Shown: positions 34,216 to 45,597 of the stretch, piece by piece | Layout: every line of letters begins with the position of its first letter | How positions within the stretch are numbered: position 1 is the stretch's first letter | NCBI RefSeq assembly: GCF_020379485.1 | Contig: NC_063452.1 | Coordinates: forward strand, 29,084,770-29,148,769 | DNA length: 64,000 nucleotides | Source: Brassica napus | Lineage: Eukaryota; Streptophyta; Magnoliopsida; Brassicales; Brassicaceae | Reading direction: 5' to 3' | Made by a program: the position numbers and the translations under genes | Notes under the pieces: model-generated | What the model saw: the letters and a program-made list of their open reading frames with translations, nothing else | Database searches by the model: none | Told to the model about the DNA's origin: nothing

Positions 34216-36078
34216 TATTATCATATTATCTGATTGATGCTGAGATTTTTAAGGGATATTTTGGAGGTATACTATGTTTTTTCCTCAAATCTTTCTCTGT
34301 TAGTAACTGTATACACACACTACTATGTTTGTCATACAAATTTAGATCCTGAGACAAAGGCATGGTTAGAGCAACACAAACATTTTGTGTGATCACCTCC
34401 TCCACCAAGCGCATGCATATGAGATTATGACTGTGAACAACAGTACAGCACGGTTGGCCTCCGAAATAAGTTACAGGGAAAAAAAAATTTTGTGTTGCTC
34501 TTGGTTTTCTCACTCACGCAGCACATGAGAATTAATTTGTATATAAACAATTGAAATGTTTGGTGAGCCACTATTCTACTTTATATCGATGTGTACGGTT
34601 TAAATGTTTTGACTGCATGTCAATTTGTGTTTTATAAATAAAGTGGATCAAATATGTTACCATTAAAAACTAAGTCAATGCAATGTTTACGTAAGTCGTA
34701 AAAAACAAAAAGAGATAATTAAACTTAATATGAAGCTTAAACTAAGTTAATACAACAAAATAAATTGAATATGAACAAAATGAAATTATATCCCAACTAT
34801 TCACACGGTATTTGATTTTGAATTATTTTATAGATTTACATCTTATATTGCTACCATATTCGTCTGTCCTTCTATACGAGATGGATAAAAATTGTGTTCA
34901 GACAATTACTGAGCACTAAAGCCCTCCGAAAAAATAACCATGCTACTCGCAATCATCAATCTCATAATATATAGAAGTTAAAAACCCAGTTTAATTAGGT
35001 AAATTTTTTTTTAGGCCAAAAAATGGTAACTATGTTTCATTATGCTAATTTCTATTTTGTACCACTTTTTCCTCTAATGCCTTTTACTATTTTCGAAAAT
35101 AAATCAAATAAATAGTTTTACAAACTAAAAAAATAGAAAAATAGTAACTAGTGATAAAATACCCACATGAACTTAGTGATATTTTTTTCGAGTTCTAAAA
35201 GTATTTAAATCATAATTTCAAATTATGTTCTACATAAAGTAGAATTGGCAGTTTACGAAGTAGAAAATAAAATCCACTTTTTTATTGAATCTACTATGTT
35301 TAGAATACGTGATCTACATAAATAATAATACTCTAAAAATATTTAGAATACACATTCTGCGCTTAACATATCGCTCTAAAACCTGTATAAATCAAAATCT
35401 ACACATTACTATAAATCTAAAAACTTGTAGAAAATAAGTTCTACATATTTACTGCATTCTACATATAAGAATAATCAGTTCCGAAAAATATGGAAAAAGA
35501 ATATTTGAAAATATTTAGTTTTCATATATGAAAAACAAAATTCAGAAAAAAAAGAAAATCATGGGACATAAAGTGTATGTTTAGTTTTTTTTTAATTTGA
35601 GGATTTTAAATTTTTTCTTTTATTTTAACTACTTTAAATATTTTTAAAATTTTAATATTTACAATTGTTTTGTTAATTGTAATTTTGAATTTATATTTGA
35701 ATTTGATGGCATTATTGCCATTTTGAAAATAATTAGTCTAATAGGACATAAAAAAATAATTTTCTCTTTTAATTATATAACATATCCTACAAAACTAATG
35801 CAAAAGAATGGAGAAAAATAAATGTGCTAATAACACCGTCAAAATGATTTACTTCCATTGTACCATTGATATTATTGAAACTTTAAAAGAAAAATTGCAA
35901 TATAAAAATGATTTATGGATGTCAGTTTCAAAAAAAAAAAAAATTGCAATATTAAAAATGTTCTACACCACAATGGATAAGAGTAAGACGAATACAACAA
36001 AGAAGAAGACCAAACTACATTCCCCCGATTTTTTAAGTTGCTCATTTTCTTGATTTAAAAATTATAAACATTTAATGA
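34216..36078. other. Spacer, no gene recognised
   Basis: AT-rich sequence after the XBAT32-like fragment. Several 60-95 codon frames exist on both strands but none has a domain, bias or conserved motif. Confidence 0.45.
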
Positions 36079-36087
36079 TAACACAAA

Positions 36088-37464
36088 GAGAAATTGCCAA
36101 AAATACAATTTTCAAAGTACCACTTCTGATGTTTACACTAATCAATTTTACCTTCATCTTTAATGAAGGTTAAAAGACATTTATAACCATTGAATTAACT
36201 TTGACTAAAAAAAACATAAGTTTAACTAATCTAAACATAAAACATCAACTATAAACCCTAAATCATCAACTCTAAACCCTAAACCATGAAACCTTCAAAT
36301 CTAAACCCTAAAACATCGAATGTAAACCCTAAACCCTAAATCGAAACTTAGAACATCAGCTCTAAACCCTAAACCCCGAAACATCAACTCTAAACCCTAA
36401 ACCCCGAAACATCAACTCTAAACCATGAACCCTAAACCTTCAAATCTAAACCCTAAAACATAAAGTCTAAACTCTAAACGTAAAACCTAAACCCTAAACC
36501 CTAAACCCTATATTTTTCTGAAATTCGAACCCTAAACCCTAAACCCTAAACCATCAAATTTAAACCCTAAAACATCAACTCTAAACCCTAAACGTAAACC
36601 CTAAACCCTAAAACCTTAAAACCCTAAACCTTCAAATCTAAACCCTAAAACATCAACTCTAGGGTTTTAGGGTTTAGGGTTTATGTTTACGGTTTAGGGT
36701 TTAGAGTTGATGTTTTAGGGTTTAGGGTCTAGGGTTTAGAGTTGTAGTTTAGGGTTTAGGGTTTAGAGTTGATGTTTTAGGGTTTAGAGTTGAAGGTTTT
36801 GGGTTTAAAGTTTAGAGTTAATGTTTTGGGGTTTAGGGTTTAGAGTTGATGTTGCAGGGTTTTAGGATTTATGTTTAAGGTTTAGAGTTGAAGGTTTAGG
36901 GTTTAGGGTTTAGAATTGTTGTTTTAAGGTTTAGGGTTAATTTTTTAGGCTTTAGGTTTTAGAGTTTAATTTTTAGAGTTTAGGGTTGATAGTTTAGGGT
37001 TTAGTGTTGATGGTTTAGGGTTTAGAGTTGAAGTTTAGGGTTTAGGGTTTAGTTTAGGGTTTAGAATTGAAGGTTTAGGGTTTAGGGTTTAGAGTTGATG
37101 TTTCAGGGTTTAGGGTTTAGAGTTGGTGTTTCAGGGTTTAAGGTTCGTATTTCAAAAAAAAATAAAGTTTAGGATTGATGGTTTAGGGTTTAGGGTTCGT
37201 ATTTCAAAAACAAATAGGGTTTAAGATTGATGGTTTAGGGTTTAGAGTTGAGTTTTTGGGTTTAGGGTTTGAATGTTGAAATTGTATAATTCAAAAAAAA
37301 AAAAAAAATTATTTTTTAGATTTTTATTTATTTATTATATATGTAAAGAACAAGGGCATAAGAGTCTTTTGGCACTTAAAGAAGAAGCTGTTTTTGAAAA
37401 TGTCCCTTTAGTGTTGGTAAAAAAAAAAGTGCTAGCATGTAAGTGGTAAACATGTAATTTTCCC
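36088..37464. mobile_element. Mutator-type MITE with telomere-like arrays, copy B
   Basis: The 1377-bp element starts GAGAAATTGCCAAAAAT and ends CATGTAATTTTCCC. The left flank is TAACACAAA (36079-36087) and the right flank ATTCTTTTT (37465-37473): its own two flanks do not match each other, but each matches a flank of copy C. The interior is CCCTAAA-type heptamers from about 36240 to 36660, then TTTAGGG-type to about 37270. The central junction, CATCAACTCTAGGGTTTTAG, is the same as in copy A. Confidence 0.85.
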
Positions 37465-37498
37465 ATTCTTTTTTCCCTTCAGCATACAATTTGTGTTA

Positions 37499-38868
37499 GA
37501 GGAAATTACATGTTTAACACTTTCTTGCTATCACTTTTCATTTTTACCACCACTAAATTGACATTTTCAAAAATACCTTATTCATTAAGTGCCAAAAGAC
37601 TCTTATGCACTTGTTCTTTATATATATAATAAATATATATTTAAATAAATAAAAATCTAAAAAATAAAAATATATTTTTTTAATTTTTTTTTCGAATCAT
37701 GCTATTTCGAAATTCAAACCCTAAACCCAAAAACTCAACTCTAAACCCTAAACCATCAGTCCTAAATGCTATTTTTTTTTTTGAAATACGAACTCTAAAC
37801 CCTAAACCATCAATCCTAAACCCTATATTTTTTTGAAAGTCAAACCCAAAACCCCGAAACATCAACTGTAAACCCTAAACCCCGAAAAATCAACTCTAAA
37901 CCCTAAACCCTAAACCATGAACTCTAAACCCTAAAACATCAACCCTAAACCCTGAACCCTAAACGTCAACTCTAAACCCCTAAGCCATCAACACTAAACC
38001 TTAAACTATCAACACTAAATCCTAAACCCTAAAAAGTAAACTCAAAACCCTAAACCCTAAAAAATTAACCCTAAACCCTAAAAAATTAACCCTAAACCCT
38101 AAAACATCAACTCTAAACCCTAAACCCTAAACCTTCAACTCTAAGCCCTAAACTATAAACCCTAAACCCTAAACTTTAAACCCTAAACCCTAAATCCTAA
38201 ACCCTAAACCCTAAACCCAAAAACCGTAGAGTTGATGTTTTAGGGTTTAGATTTGAATGTTTAGGGTTTTAGGGTGTAGGGTTTACGTTTAGGGTTTAGA
38301 GTTGATGTTTTAGGGTTTAGATTTGATGGTTTAGGGTTTTAGGGTTTACGGTTCGAATTTCAGAAAAATCTAGGGTTTAGGGTTTACGTTTAGAGCTTAG
38401 ATTTGATGTTTTAGGGTTTAGATTTAAAGCTTTAGAGTTTAGGGTTTAGAGTTCATGTTTCGGGGTTTAGGGTTTAGAGTTAATGTTTTACAGTTTAGGG
38501 TTTAGAGTTGATGATTTAGGGTTTAAAGTTGATGTTTTAAGTTTAGAATTAGGGTTTAGGGTTTACGTTTAGGGTTTAGAGTTGATGTTTTAGGGTTTAG
38601 ATTTGAAGGTTTAGGGTTTAGGGTTTAGAATTGATGTTTCGGGGTTTAGGGTTTAGAGTTGATGTTTCATGGTTTAGAGTTTAGAGTTGATGATATAGGG
38701 TTTAGAGTTGATGTTTTAAGTTTAGATTAGTCAACCGTATGTTTTTATTTGGCAAAGTTAATCAAAAGGTTATTAATGTCTTTTACCTTTCATTAAAGAT
38801 GAGGGTAAAAATATTTAGTGTAAACATGAAAAGTGCTACTTTGAAAATTGTATTTTTGGCAATTTCCC
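37499..38868. mobile_element. Mutator-type MITE with telomere-like arrays, copy C (inverted)
   Basis: The 1370-bp element lies in opposite orientation to A and B: it starts GAGGAAATTACATG and ends GGCAATTTCCC. Its left flank TTTGTGTTA (37490-37498) is the exact complement of the left flank of copy B. Its right flank AAAAAAAAT (38869-38877) complements the right flank of B at 8 of 9 bases. Arrays run CCCTAAA (about 37720-38220) then TTTAGGG (38225-38720). Only 16 bases plus the two flanks separate B from C. Confidence 0.85.
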
Positions 38869-39393
38869 AAAAAAAATTTTATTTTGCAAACCTAACACAA
38901 ACAAAACCAGGAAGTTTTCGTCACTATTCTAACAAAATTTGTAAGAAAAAAAATATACAGAATATTTTTAGAAATTTAATGCAAAATCAAAAACACCTTA
39001 GAAAAGTATTTTTTTAGATCCAACATTTTTGAAATTGGAATAAAAATTCCAACAAATTTAACTTTCATGTATACTTATACTTCTAGAAAGATTGGTTTTA
39101 TTGGTAAGAATTTAAATTCTTAACCAATAATTATACAATACGAACCAGAAAAATAGAATGAACAAATGAGTTAGGAAATCAAAAATTAAAATGATCAGAG
39201 TATTAACATATTTTACTGTAAAATATTTTAAATAATGTAATGTGTAATTTTATCATTATTTACATTTTGCGTTCTAATAACTTAAAACTCACTTTAGTAA
39301 TTTATATTTACCAGAGTTTCGGATATACATATTACATATTTAAATAGAAATAACATAATACCTTAAAATAAATTAAGAATTTATGGAAATAAA
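38869..39393. other. AT-rich body of a Helitron-like element
   Basis: About 525 bases, AT-rich and without coding sequence, leading into the Helitron 3' terminus at 39394-39421. The start of that element could not be located. Confidence 0.4.
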
Positions 39394-39421
39394 TCTGGGC
39401 TTAGCCCGGAAAAACCTCTAG
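39394..39421 (+). mobile_element. Helitron 3' terminus
   Basis: A 7-bp stem with TTA loop (TCTGGGC TTA GCCCGGA, one G-T pair) is followed by AAAACCT and CTAG, with T as the next base. This is the standard 3' end of plant Helitrons. The next Helitron-like repeat begins in the same bases (TCTAGTATTAATAAAAG). Confidence 0.75.
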
Positions 39422-39735
39422 TATTAATAAAAGAAACTTTTTGAAGCTCTAGGGAGTGTCTACCTCAACGAAAAAAATTTCTTCTAGAAAAAACCACGTA
39501 GCATTATTAATCGGGTTCATTACCCAATTATTACATCCGAACTATTACTCTAGCCCACACATTATTACTCTAGCCCATCCGAATTATTACAACCGACTAA
39601 CCCATGCCCAACGATAAGAACCCAGGCATCTCCAATTTCTCTTCCTTGCCTCTCAAGTTAAAAATTCTAAATTCCATACAATATTAGAAATAGAATATTA
39701 AAATATAACAACAAATAAATAAATACTGTTTTCTC
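39422..39735 (+). mobile_element. Helitron-like repeat X, 5' half
   Basis: About 315 bases matching 62982-63297 (CTTTTTGAAG, ATTACTCTAGCCCA, CCGAATTATTACAACCGACTAA, ATATAACAACAAATAAAT). The match ends at the AAATAAATA where the second copy continues TATAATATA, which here appears only at 52093. Confidence 0.75.
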
Positions 39736-40228
39736 TCTCCTAGGCGCGCCAAGTCAGCATCCACCTAGGAAAGTCGAGCTCTGGCGCTGCTACACGTGTC
39801 CAGGTAAGTAAAGTTTTGCGTTTCATTTAATCAACGCGTAATAGGCTTAGATGGTTTGTTGTGGGAATGGGCTTTAGACTTGGTAAGTTTTCCGGCCCAA
39901 TGAGAAGGAGTCCGTCCCTCTAACCCTAGCTGCAGTGAAGAAACGAAGTTCGTCTTCTTCTACGTGCGATGGCCAGACTGTGACTTTTGATGTTCTCTCA
40001 CGGCCTGAAACGGTTTGATTAATGGCTTTGTGTTTAATCCCATTGATTCACACCTCCACGATGTGTCTTCAAAGCGTTGTTTGAATCTGGGAGTCGGTGT
40101 GGTTGTGGTATAAATATATGTGAGATCCCTCGCCTTACTCATCTTCTCTTAGTATCTCCTATATCTCTTACTAATTGACGTTGTTATAAACAGCTCTGGC
40201 TTTTGGAAGGTCTGTATGCGAAGAAGAG

Positions 40229-40743
40229 GTGAGCTCACCAATCTTGGACAAGAAGACAATGAAGAAAAAGCGTTTCCACCGCCCCACACCTCATAAGCTC
40301 CAATGGTTTGAATCGTATTCTCTCTTCTTCTCTACTCAATTGTTTTCTCCATCTCTTTCTTTCTGTTCTCTTATGGTTTTGTTTACAGAGCATATCAGCA
40401 TCCAGATGAGCAACTTAGCATATAATTGGGTTTAGCCCCAAGACAAATCAAGATTTGGTTTCAGAACCAAAGAACACAGACGAAGGTTTTCAACTTTTTA
40501 CTTTCTCTCTTCCTCGCTTTGTCTCTTCTCCAAAAAATAAATTAAAGAGTAGTCCTTAGTTTTGCTTCTCCATCGCTTCTTCTTGCAGGCACAACTCAAG
40601 AGAGCTGATAATTGTGCACTCAAGGAAGGGAATTATAGGATTCGTTATGAAAACGATGCCATTAGAGAAGCTCTCAAATACGCCACCAAAATTCTTACTT
40701 TGATGAACAGACGCTTTGAATCGAAAATGCTTAGAGAAGAGTG
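40229..40743 (+). pseudogene. HD-ZIP class IV homeobox gene fragment
   Basis: The homeodomain and start of the zipper of a GL2/HDG-type transcription factor. Exon pieces are 40229-40314 (KKKRFHRPTPHKLQ), 40389-40485 (YQHPDEQLS, then LGLAPRQIKIWFQNQRTQTK) and 40589 to about 40743 (QLKRADNCALKEGN, ENDAIREALKYA). Introns keep GT-AG borders (ACAG/AGCATATCAG, CTTGCAG/GCACAACTC). A stop (TAA) precedes LGLAP in helix 2, and the START domain that should follow is absent. The conserved WFQN of helix 3 is kept, but the usual RR after it reads QR. No function is expected. Confidence 0.85.
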
Positions 40744-41156
40744 ATGTGAACATGATTTTCAAATTTAGTTGGATAATAGCCATCACAGCAGAGATCAAGA
40801 TGGGACGCAAGTTAAGAAAGACAACAACGGATGCGGTGGCGGAAATTCTTGTGGTGCCGTGTTCACGCGGTGGTTTGTGGCGAGGTGAGGAGACAAGAGG
40901 GATGAGAAGGGAGATTGAGCCTGTTGTCTAGAAGTAGATTACTGCTATCCGCACTATCAGAAGTTCTCTGACAATGTAAACCAGTAAGGTCCTTTCCAAA
41001 TTGATTTCTGTTAACGCTTCTTAGATGGTTTTAAGGGATTGCTGAAGTAGACCATTATGAAAATCCATGGACCTCTGATTCATTGTATTTCCGTAAACTA
41101 TTCCTGCAAAACTATTGTTCAATTGTTTAAAGCATTCATGGACCACAAAGGTCTTA

Positions 41157-41363
41157 TTATTCATACAGCTTATTAATTGCTTCCAAACGTTTAATCTTAG
41201 GTACTGATTTTGACTTTTCAAGGGTATCTACAGGAGCATCACTTCCTCTTTCTACTTGCTCTGCTAGCCATCCTTCAATCCCTTGAAGCACATAAACATC
41301 AACTCCAAGAGTGAAGATAGCTTTTACATTCTTTTGAAAATAAGGTAGAAAGATGATGATCAA
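41157..41363 (-). pseudogene. Unidentified coding-like fragment
   Basis: On the minus strand this frame reads like real protein (VKAIFTLGVDVYVLQGIEGWL, then a polar stretch with Lys-rich end) and has codon use unlike the spacer. I do not recognise the family. It may be another exon captured by the surrounding Helitron. Confidence 0.3.
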
Positions 41364-41997
41364 ATTTTTAGTATGCTATTAGAAGTTATATTATTATTTT
41401 TTTTCTTTCTGATTTTAGTTTGATACATGGCTTATTAGATTCTGGTTGTTATATAATCTTTATAAGTTCGTCTCTTACATGGTTTAAATTGTGGTAGAAG
41501 AAAGGAAGAACAATTATATTTAAACAAGACGAAGTTAGTTATCTTCCTCATTTTAGCATGAATGAATATGCCCACTATAGTAAATATTTAATGTTATATA
41601 CATATTTTATGTAAAGTTGGATGTTGGATGTTGGATGACCGAGATGTGAGCAGACGGTTTATGAAAAAACAAAAGACACAAGAGTGACTAAGCTATTAGG
41701 AAGTACTTAATTAACATACGTAAGAACACTTGAGTAAGCATAAAAATAAAACGTATGTTAATGCTTTGCTCTTCAAGGTTGAGGACAATAAACATAAAAA
41801 CAAGAAGCATTTATAATAAATGGATGATATAATGATGGGGAATTTGCCAAAACTAACCCACAACTTGATTTTAACTCCAAACATATACCCAAACTTGAAT
41901 CAAATGCAAAACTAACATAAAAATCTTTTGAAATTACAGCCCAACCCCTTGTGACCAAACAAAAAAACAAAAGCCATTTTTACGAATATAGCCCCAG

Positions 41998-43985
41998 TAA
42001 GTCGTCTGAGTCGTCTGAGATGTTGGAAGTCTTCTGGACGACTTCAAAGTAAGTCTTCTGGTGTAGATGATCTTAAAAATAATTTTTAAATTTAAAAAAA
42101 ATATTTTGATAAGCGAAAAATTAAAATCATGTAATTATAAACAATTTTAAGTGATATAAATTAAAATATAACAAAATTGAATTGTTTTCAACATTGATGA
42201 GTGTAGGTAGTGAATCATGGTATTCTTTGGTCTAGGGTTTGACAACATATGTTATAGTATTGTATGTATTCTTAGGGTTAGATTTTGGAAAGCTTGAATG
42301 TTTTTTTGAAAAATTAAATTTTTACCTATACGTGTTTATTTTTGTGTATAGTAAACACTTTTGAAGTTTAAGTTGATTTTATGAAGTGTTTAATTAGTTA
42401 ATTAAGTTTAGGGGTTATGTTTAGGGTCTAGATGACTTACATTTCAGTCGTCTGGTGAAGAAATTAAAACAGATGACTTACATGTAAGTCGTCCAAATAT
42501 TCCCACCTAAAATTCTTTTAAAAATTAGTTTCCCGCTTAAATAATTTAAACCAGATGACTTACTTGTAAGTCGTCTGTGAGGTCTTCTATTTTAGTTTCC
42601 CGCTACAAATATTTTCATTTCCCGCTAAAAATATTAAAGTCTTCTGGACGACTTTCAAGTAAGTCGTCTAGATCGTCTGAATCAAAAATATTTAACCTAA
42701 TTGGATTTTTTGTCTCCCTATATAAAGAAAAATTTACACATTCTCTCTCCTCTTCTCAAATGGCTGCAACAAAAATGTAATGTTCATCATTCTAAAACTC
42801 TTCAACCTCTCTAATCTCTTTGACTTGAAAACACCAAACTTTATATGAATTTTTCAGTTTTGTCTCATGTCTTTCTTACTAATCTATCTTTTTTGCAGGT
42901 TTTTAATCAAATGGTACTCATCTTCCACTCATTTAAAGGTAGATCTATTAATTTTAGATATGTTTTTTGTGTGTTCTATAAAGGTAGATTTATCTAATCT
43001 TCCACTCATTTTCTCTGTTTTTAAGCCATTTGAACGTTTTTGGATATGCAGCTTTTTCAGATCTGGATTTGATATGCAGGTTTTTCAGATCTGGAAGACT
43101 TCTGGGACGACTTACCTGTTAGTCGTCTAAAATATAATGCACTGACAACTTCCAGGAAGTCTTCCAGACGACTTCCAGGAAGTCGTCTGGACTTCCTGGA
43201 AGTCGTCTGACGAAGTCTCCCTTTCATAATAGATTTGAGCGTTTTGGTAAGTTTTTATGTCTGATTTTTCTTCATTTCGTAACTTCTCGTTGTATAAAGT
43301 TCTTACTTTTTTCTCAAACTAAAACTCTCCAAACCCACTCTAATCTCTTTGACTTGAAAACACCAAACTTTATATGAATTTTTCAGTTTTGTCTCATGTC
43401 TTTCTTACTAATCTATCTTTTTTGCAGGTTTTTAATCAGATGGTACTCATCTTCCACTCATTTAAAGGTAGATCTATTAATTTTAGATATGTATTTTTGT
43501 GTGTTCTATAAAGGTAGATTTATCTAATCTTCCACTCATTTTTTCTGTTTTTAAATCATTTGAACGTTTTTGGATATGCAGTTTTTTCATATCTGGATTT
43601 GATATGCAGGTTTTTCAGATCTGGAAGACTTCTGGGACGACGGACGACTGAATTGCAAGTTGTCTGGGTATAATATTGAAGTTTTTTTTTCGATTGCAAA
43701 CTAACCTACGACGACTTACATGTAAGTCATCGGGTTTTAATAAAATATTGATATTTCAGTTTTCCACCAGACGACTGAAATGTAAGTCGTCCAGGAAAGT
43801 CAAACTTATGAAATAATCCAGTCAAATGCAAAATTAACCTATGACGACTTACATGTAAGTCGTCTAGGTTCTTTGGAGATTTTTTTTGTAACCAAACAAA
43901 AGTAGACGACTTATATTTCAGTCGTCTCAGAAAACAGATTTCAAAGTCAATTGTCAAAAATAATCTCTGCATTGACCAGACGACT
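41998..43985. repeat. Palindromic AAGTCGTC repeats and a 0.5-kb tandem duplication
   Basis: At least ten imperfect inverted blocks of the type GACGACTTACATGTAAGTC are spread over 2 kb. One at about 43842-43863 is a perfect 22-base palindrome. Others centre near 42488, 42555, 42650, 43165, 43185, 43705, 43780 and 43915. In addition 42815-43130 is repeated at 43335-43665 (landmarks TTGACTTGAAAACACCAAACT and GGTACTCATCTTCCACTC). Confidence 0.75.
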
Positions 43986-44358
43986 ATTGCTTTAAAAAAA
44001 TAGTATATGAACTAAAGGTTATTATATTATACTATTATATTTTTCTATATAAACATTTTAAACAATATATTTTTGAGAGTTTCAAAATAAATAAAAAGAT
44101 AATACGTAGTTGTAGATATAGATATAGAAGTTTAACCCATGTTAATAAATTCATTTTTGTATAAGAATATTATATAGTTTATGAATTTTAACCAATGATG
44201 AGTGATAATTTATTTAAATTAAACAATTAAAAAATAAAACTTGTTAATTTACCTATGTAATATAATTTTGTCATATTGAATTCATATAGCACTTCTATTT
44301 TTATATAATACATAATATAATTATAGAATTTATAGAAAATAGTATATAATTTTATTTT

Positions 44359-44877
44359 GGGAAAATTTTATGTTTACCACTTTCATGTTACCACTTTTCA
44401 TCTTTAGCACCACTAAATGGACATTTTCAAAAATATATTCTTCATTAAATGGCAAAAGACTCTTATACCATTGTTATCTATATATATAATAAAACATTAT
44501 TTAAATAAATAATAAATAAAATATTTTTTTTTTATGAATTCGAATTATACTTTTTCAAATTAGAACTTTTTTATAATTTTTGTAAAAATTTGTTTTTTAT
44601 TTTTTTCAAAATTTCTTTTTGAGAATCAAAAATTATGTTTGAAACTATTTTTTAAAAAATTGTATATATATTTTTAAGTATTTATTTATATATTTATTAG
44701 AATCATAAATTTGACATTCGAAAAACCCTACCCCACCGTTCAACTCTAAAGGTAAGTCTAATTTAGTTAACCCTAAGAGTATAAATATATTTTACCCCTC
44801 ATTAAAAATGAGGATAAAAATGATTAATGTAAACATGAAAAGTGATACTATGAATGTGGTATTTGTGGCAATTTTCC
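44359..44877. mobile_element. Short member of the Mutator-type MITE family, copy D
   Basis: The 519-bp element starts GGGAAAATTTTATG and ends GGCAATTTTCC, with an exact 9-bp duplication TTTTATTTT (44350-44358 and 44878-44886). Both ends match copies A-C, in the orientation of C. The interior is AT-rich and has only isolated AACCCTA-like words (near 44722 and 44769) in place of the long telomere-like arrays. Confidence 0.85.
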
Positions 44878-45273
44878 TTTTATTTTCTTGTTTTATAATA
44901 AAAATTTAGTTAACATTTGATTTATATTATTATTATATTACTAATTGCGAAATTAATTAATATGTTATTTTATAAAAAAAATTGAAAGCTTGAAGTAAGA
45001 TTTTGTTAGATTCTTTCTCAACAGATTTTGTTATAATAAAAAAATTCAAATTTATAGTTGGTTTATTATTAATGTAAATAATCAAATGTCATATTAACTA
45101 TTTTTAATTGGTCCTACTATGACTTGTTAATGATAGATAAAAATAAGACCTTAAATTAATAGATTAGATATGAGTCAATTTGGTGAATAACCAAAAAAAG
45201 CCATAAAGTTTTTTTTAAAACCATTGGACAATAAAATATTGAAGACGTTTTACAATTTTATTCCCAATACATT

Positions 45274-45280
45274 TATAAAT
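45274..45280 (+). promoter_or_regulatory. Likely TATA box of the SPH gene
   Basis: TATAAAT lies 55 bases before the SPH start codon, at a typical spacing for a plant TATA box with a short leader. Confidence 0.4.
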
Positions 45281-45597
45281 ACTACTACCACAAAAAAAAA
45301 CTATATCACAAACCAGTAAAAGGCATCCATGGTATCCTTAACAAACCGTCACCTCATTTTCGTGTTAATAACATATCTAATTATTTTAAGAACTTCTTTA
45401 TCACTTGAACACTCTGTCAATGGAGATGTGCCATTCTTACCTAAACATGTTATGATCACTAACAAATTGGTCACACGTGAAGGAATGGTCTTGCACTGCA
45501 GGAACAAAGGGAAAGATTTAGGCTTTAAAGCGATACTAGCTGATGAAAGTTTCGATTTCAGGTTTCATCTTAATATACGCAGAACAGCCGTGCATAC

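Noticed and set aside
42000..43985. CRISPR-like array from regularly repeated palindromes
   Set aside because: Plant nuclear DNA, with variable spacing and unequal repeats, no uniform spacers and no cas genes. It is part of a Mutator-like element.
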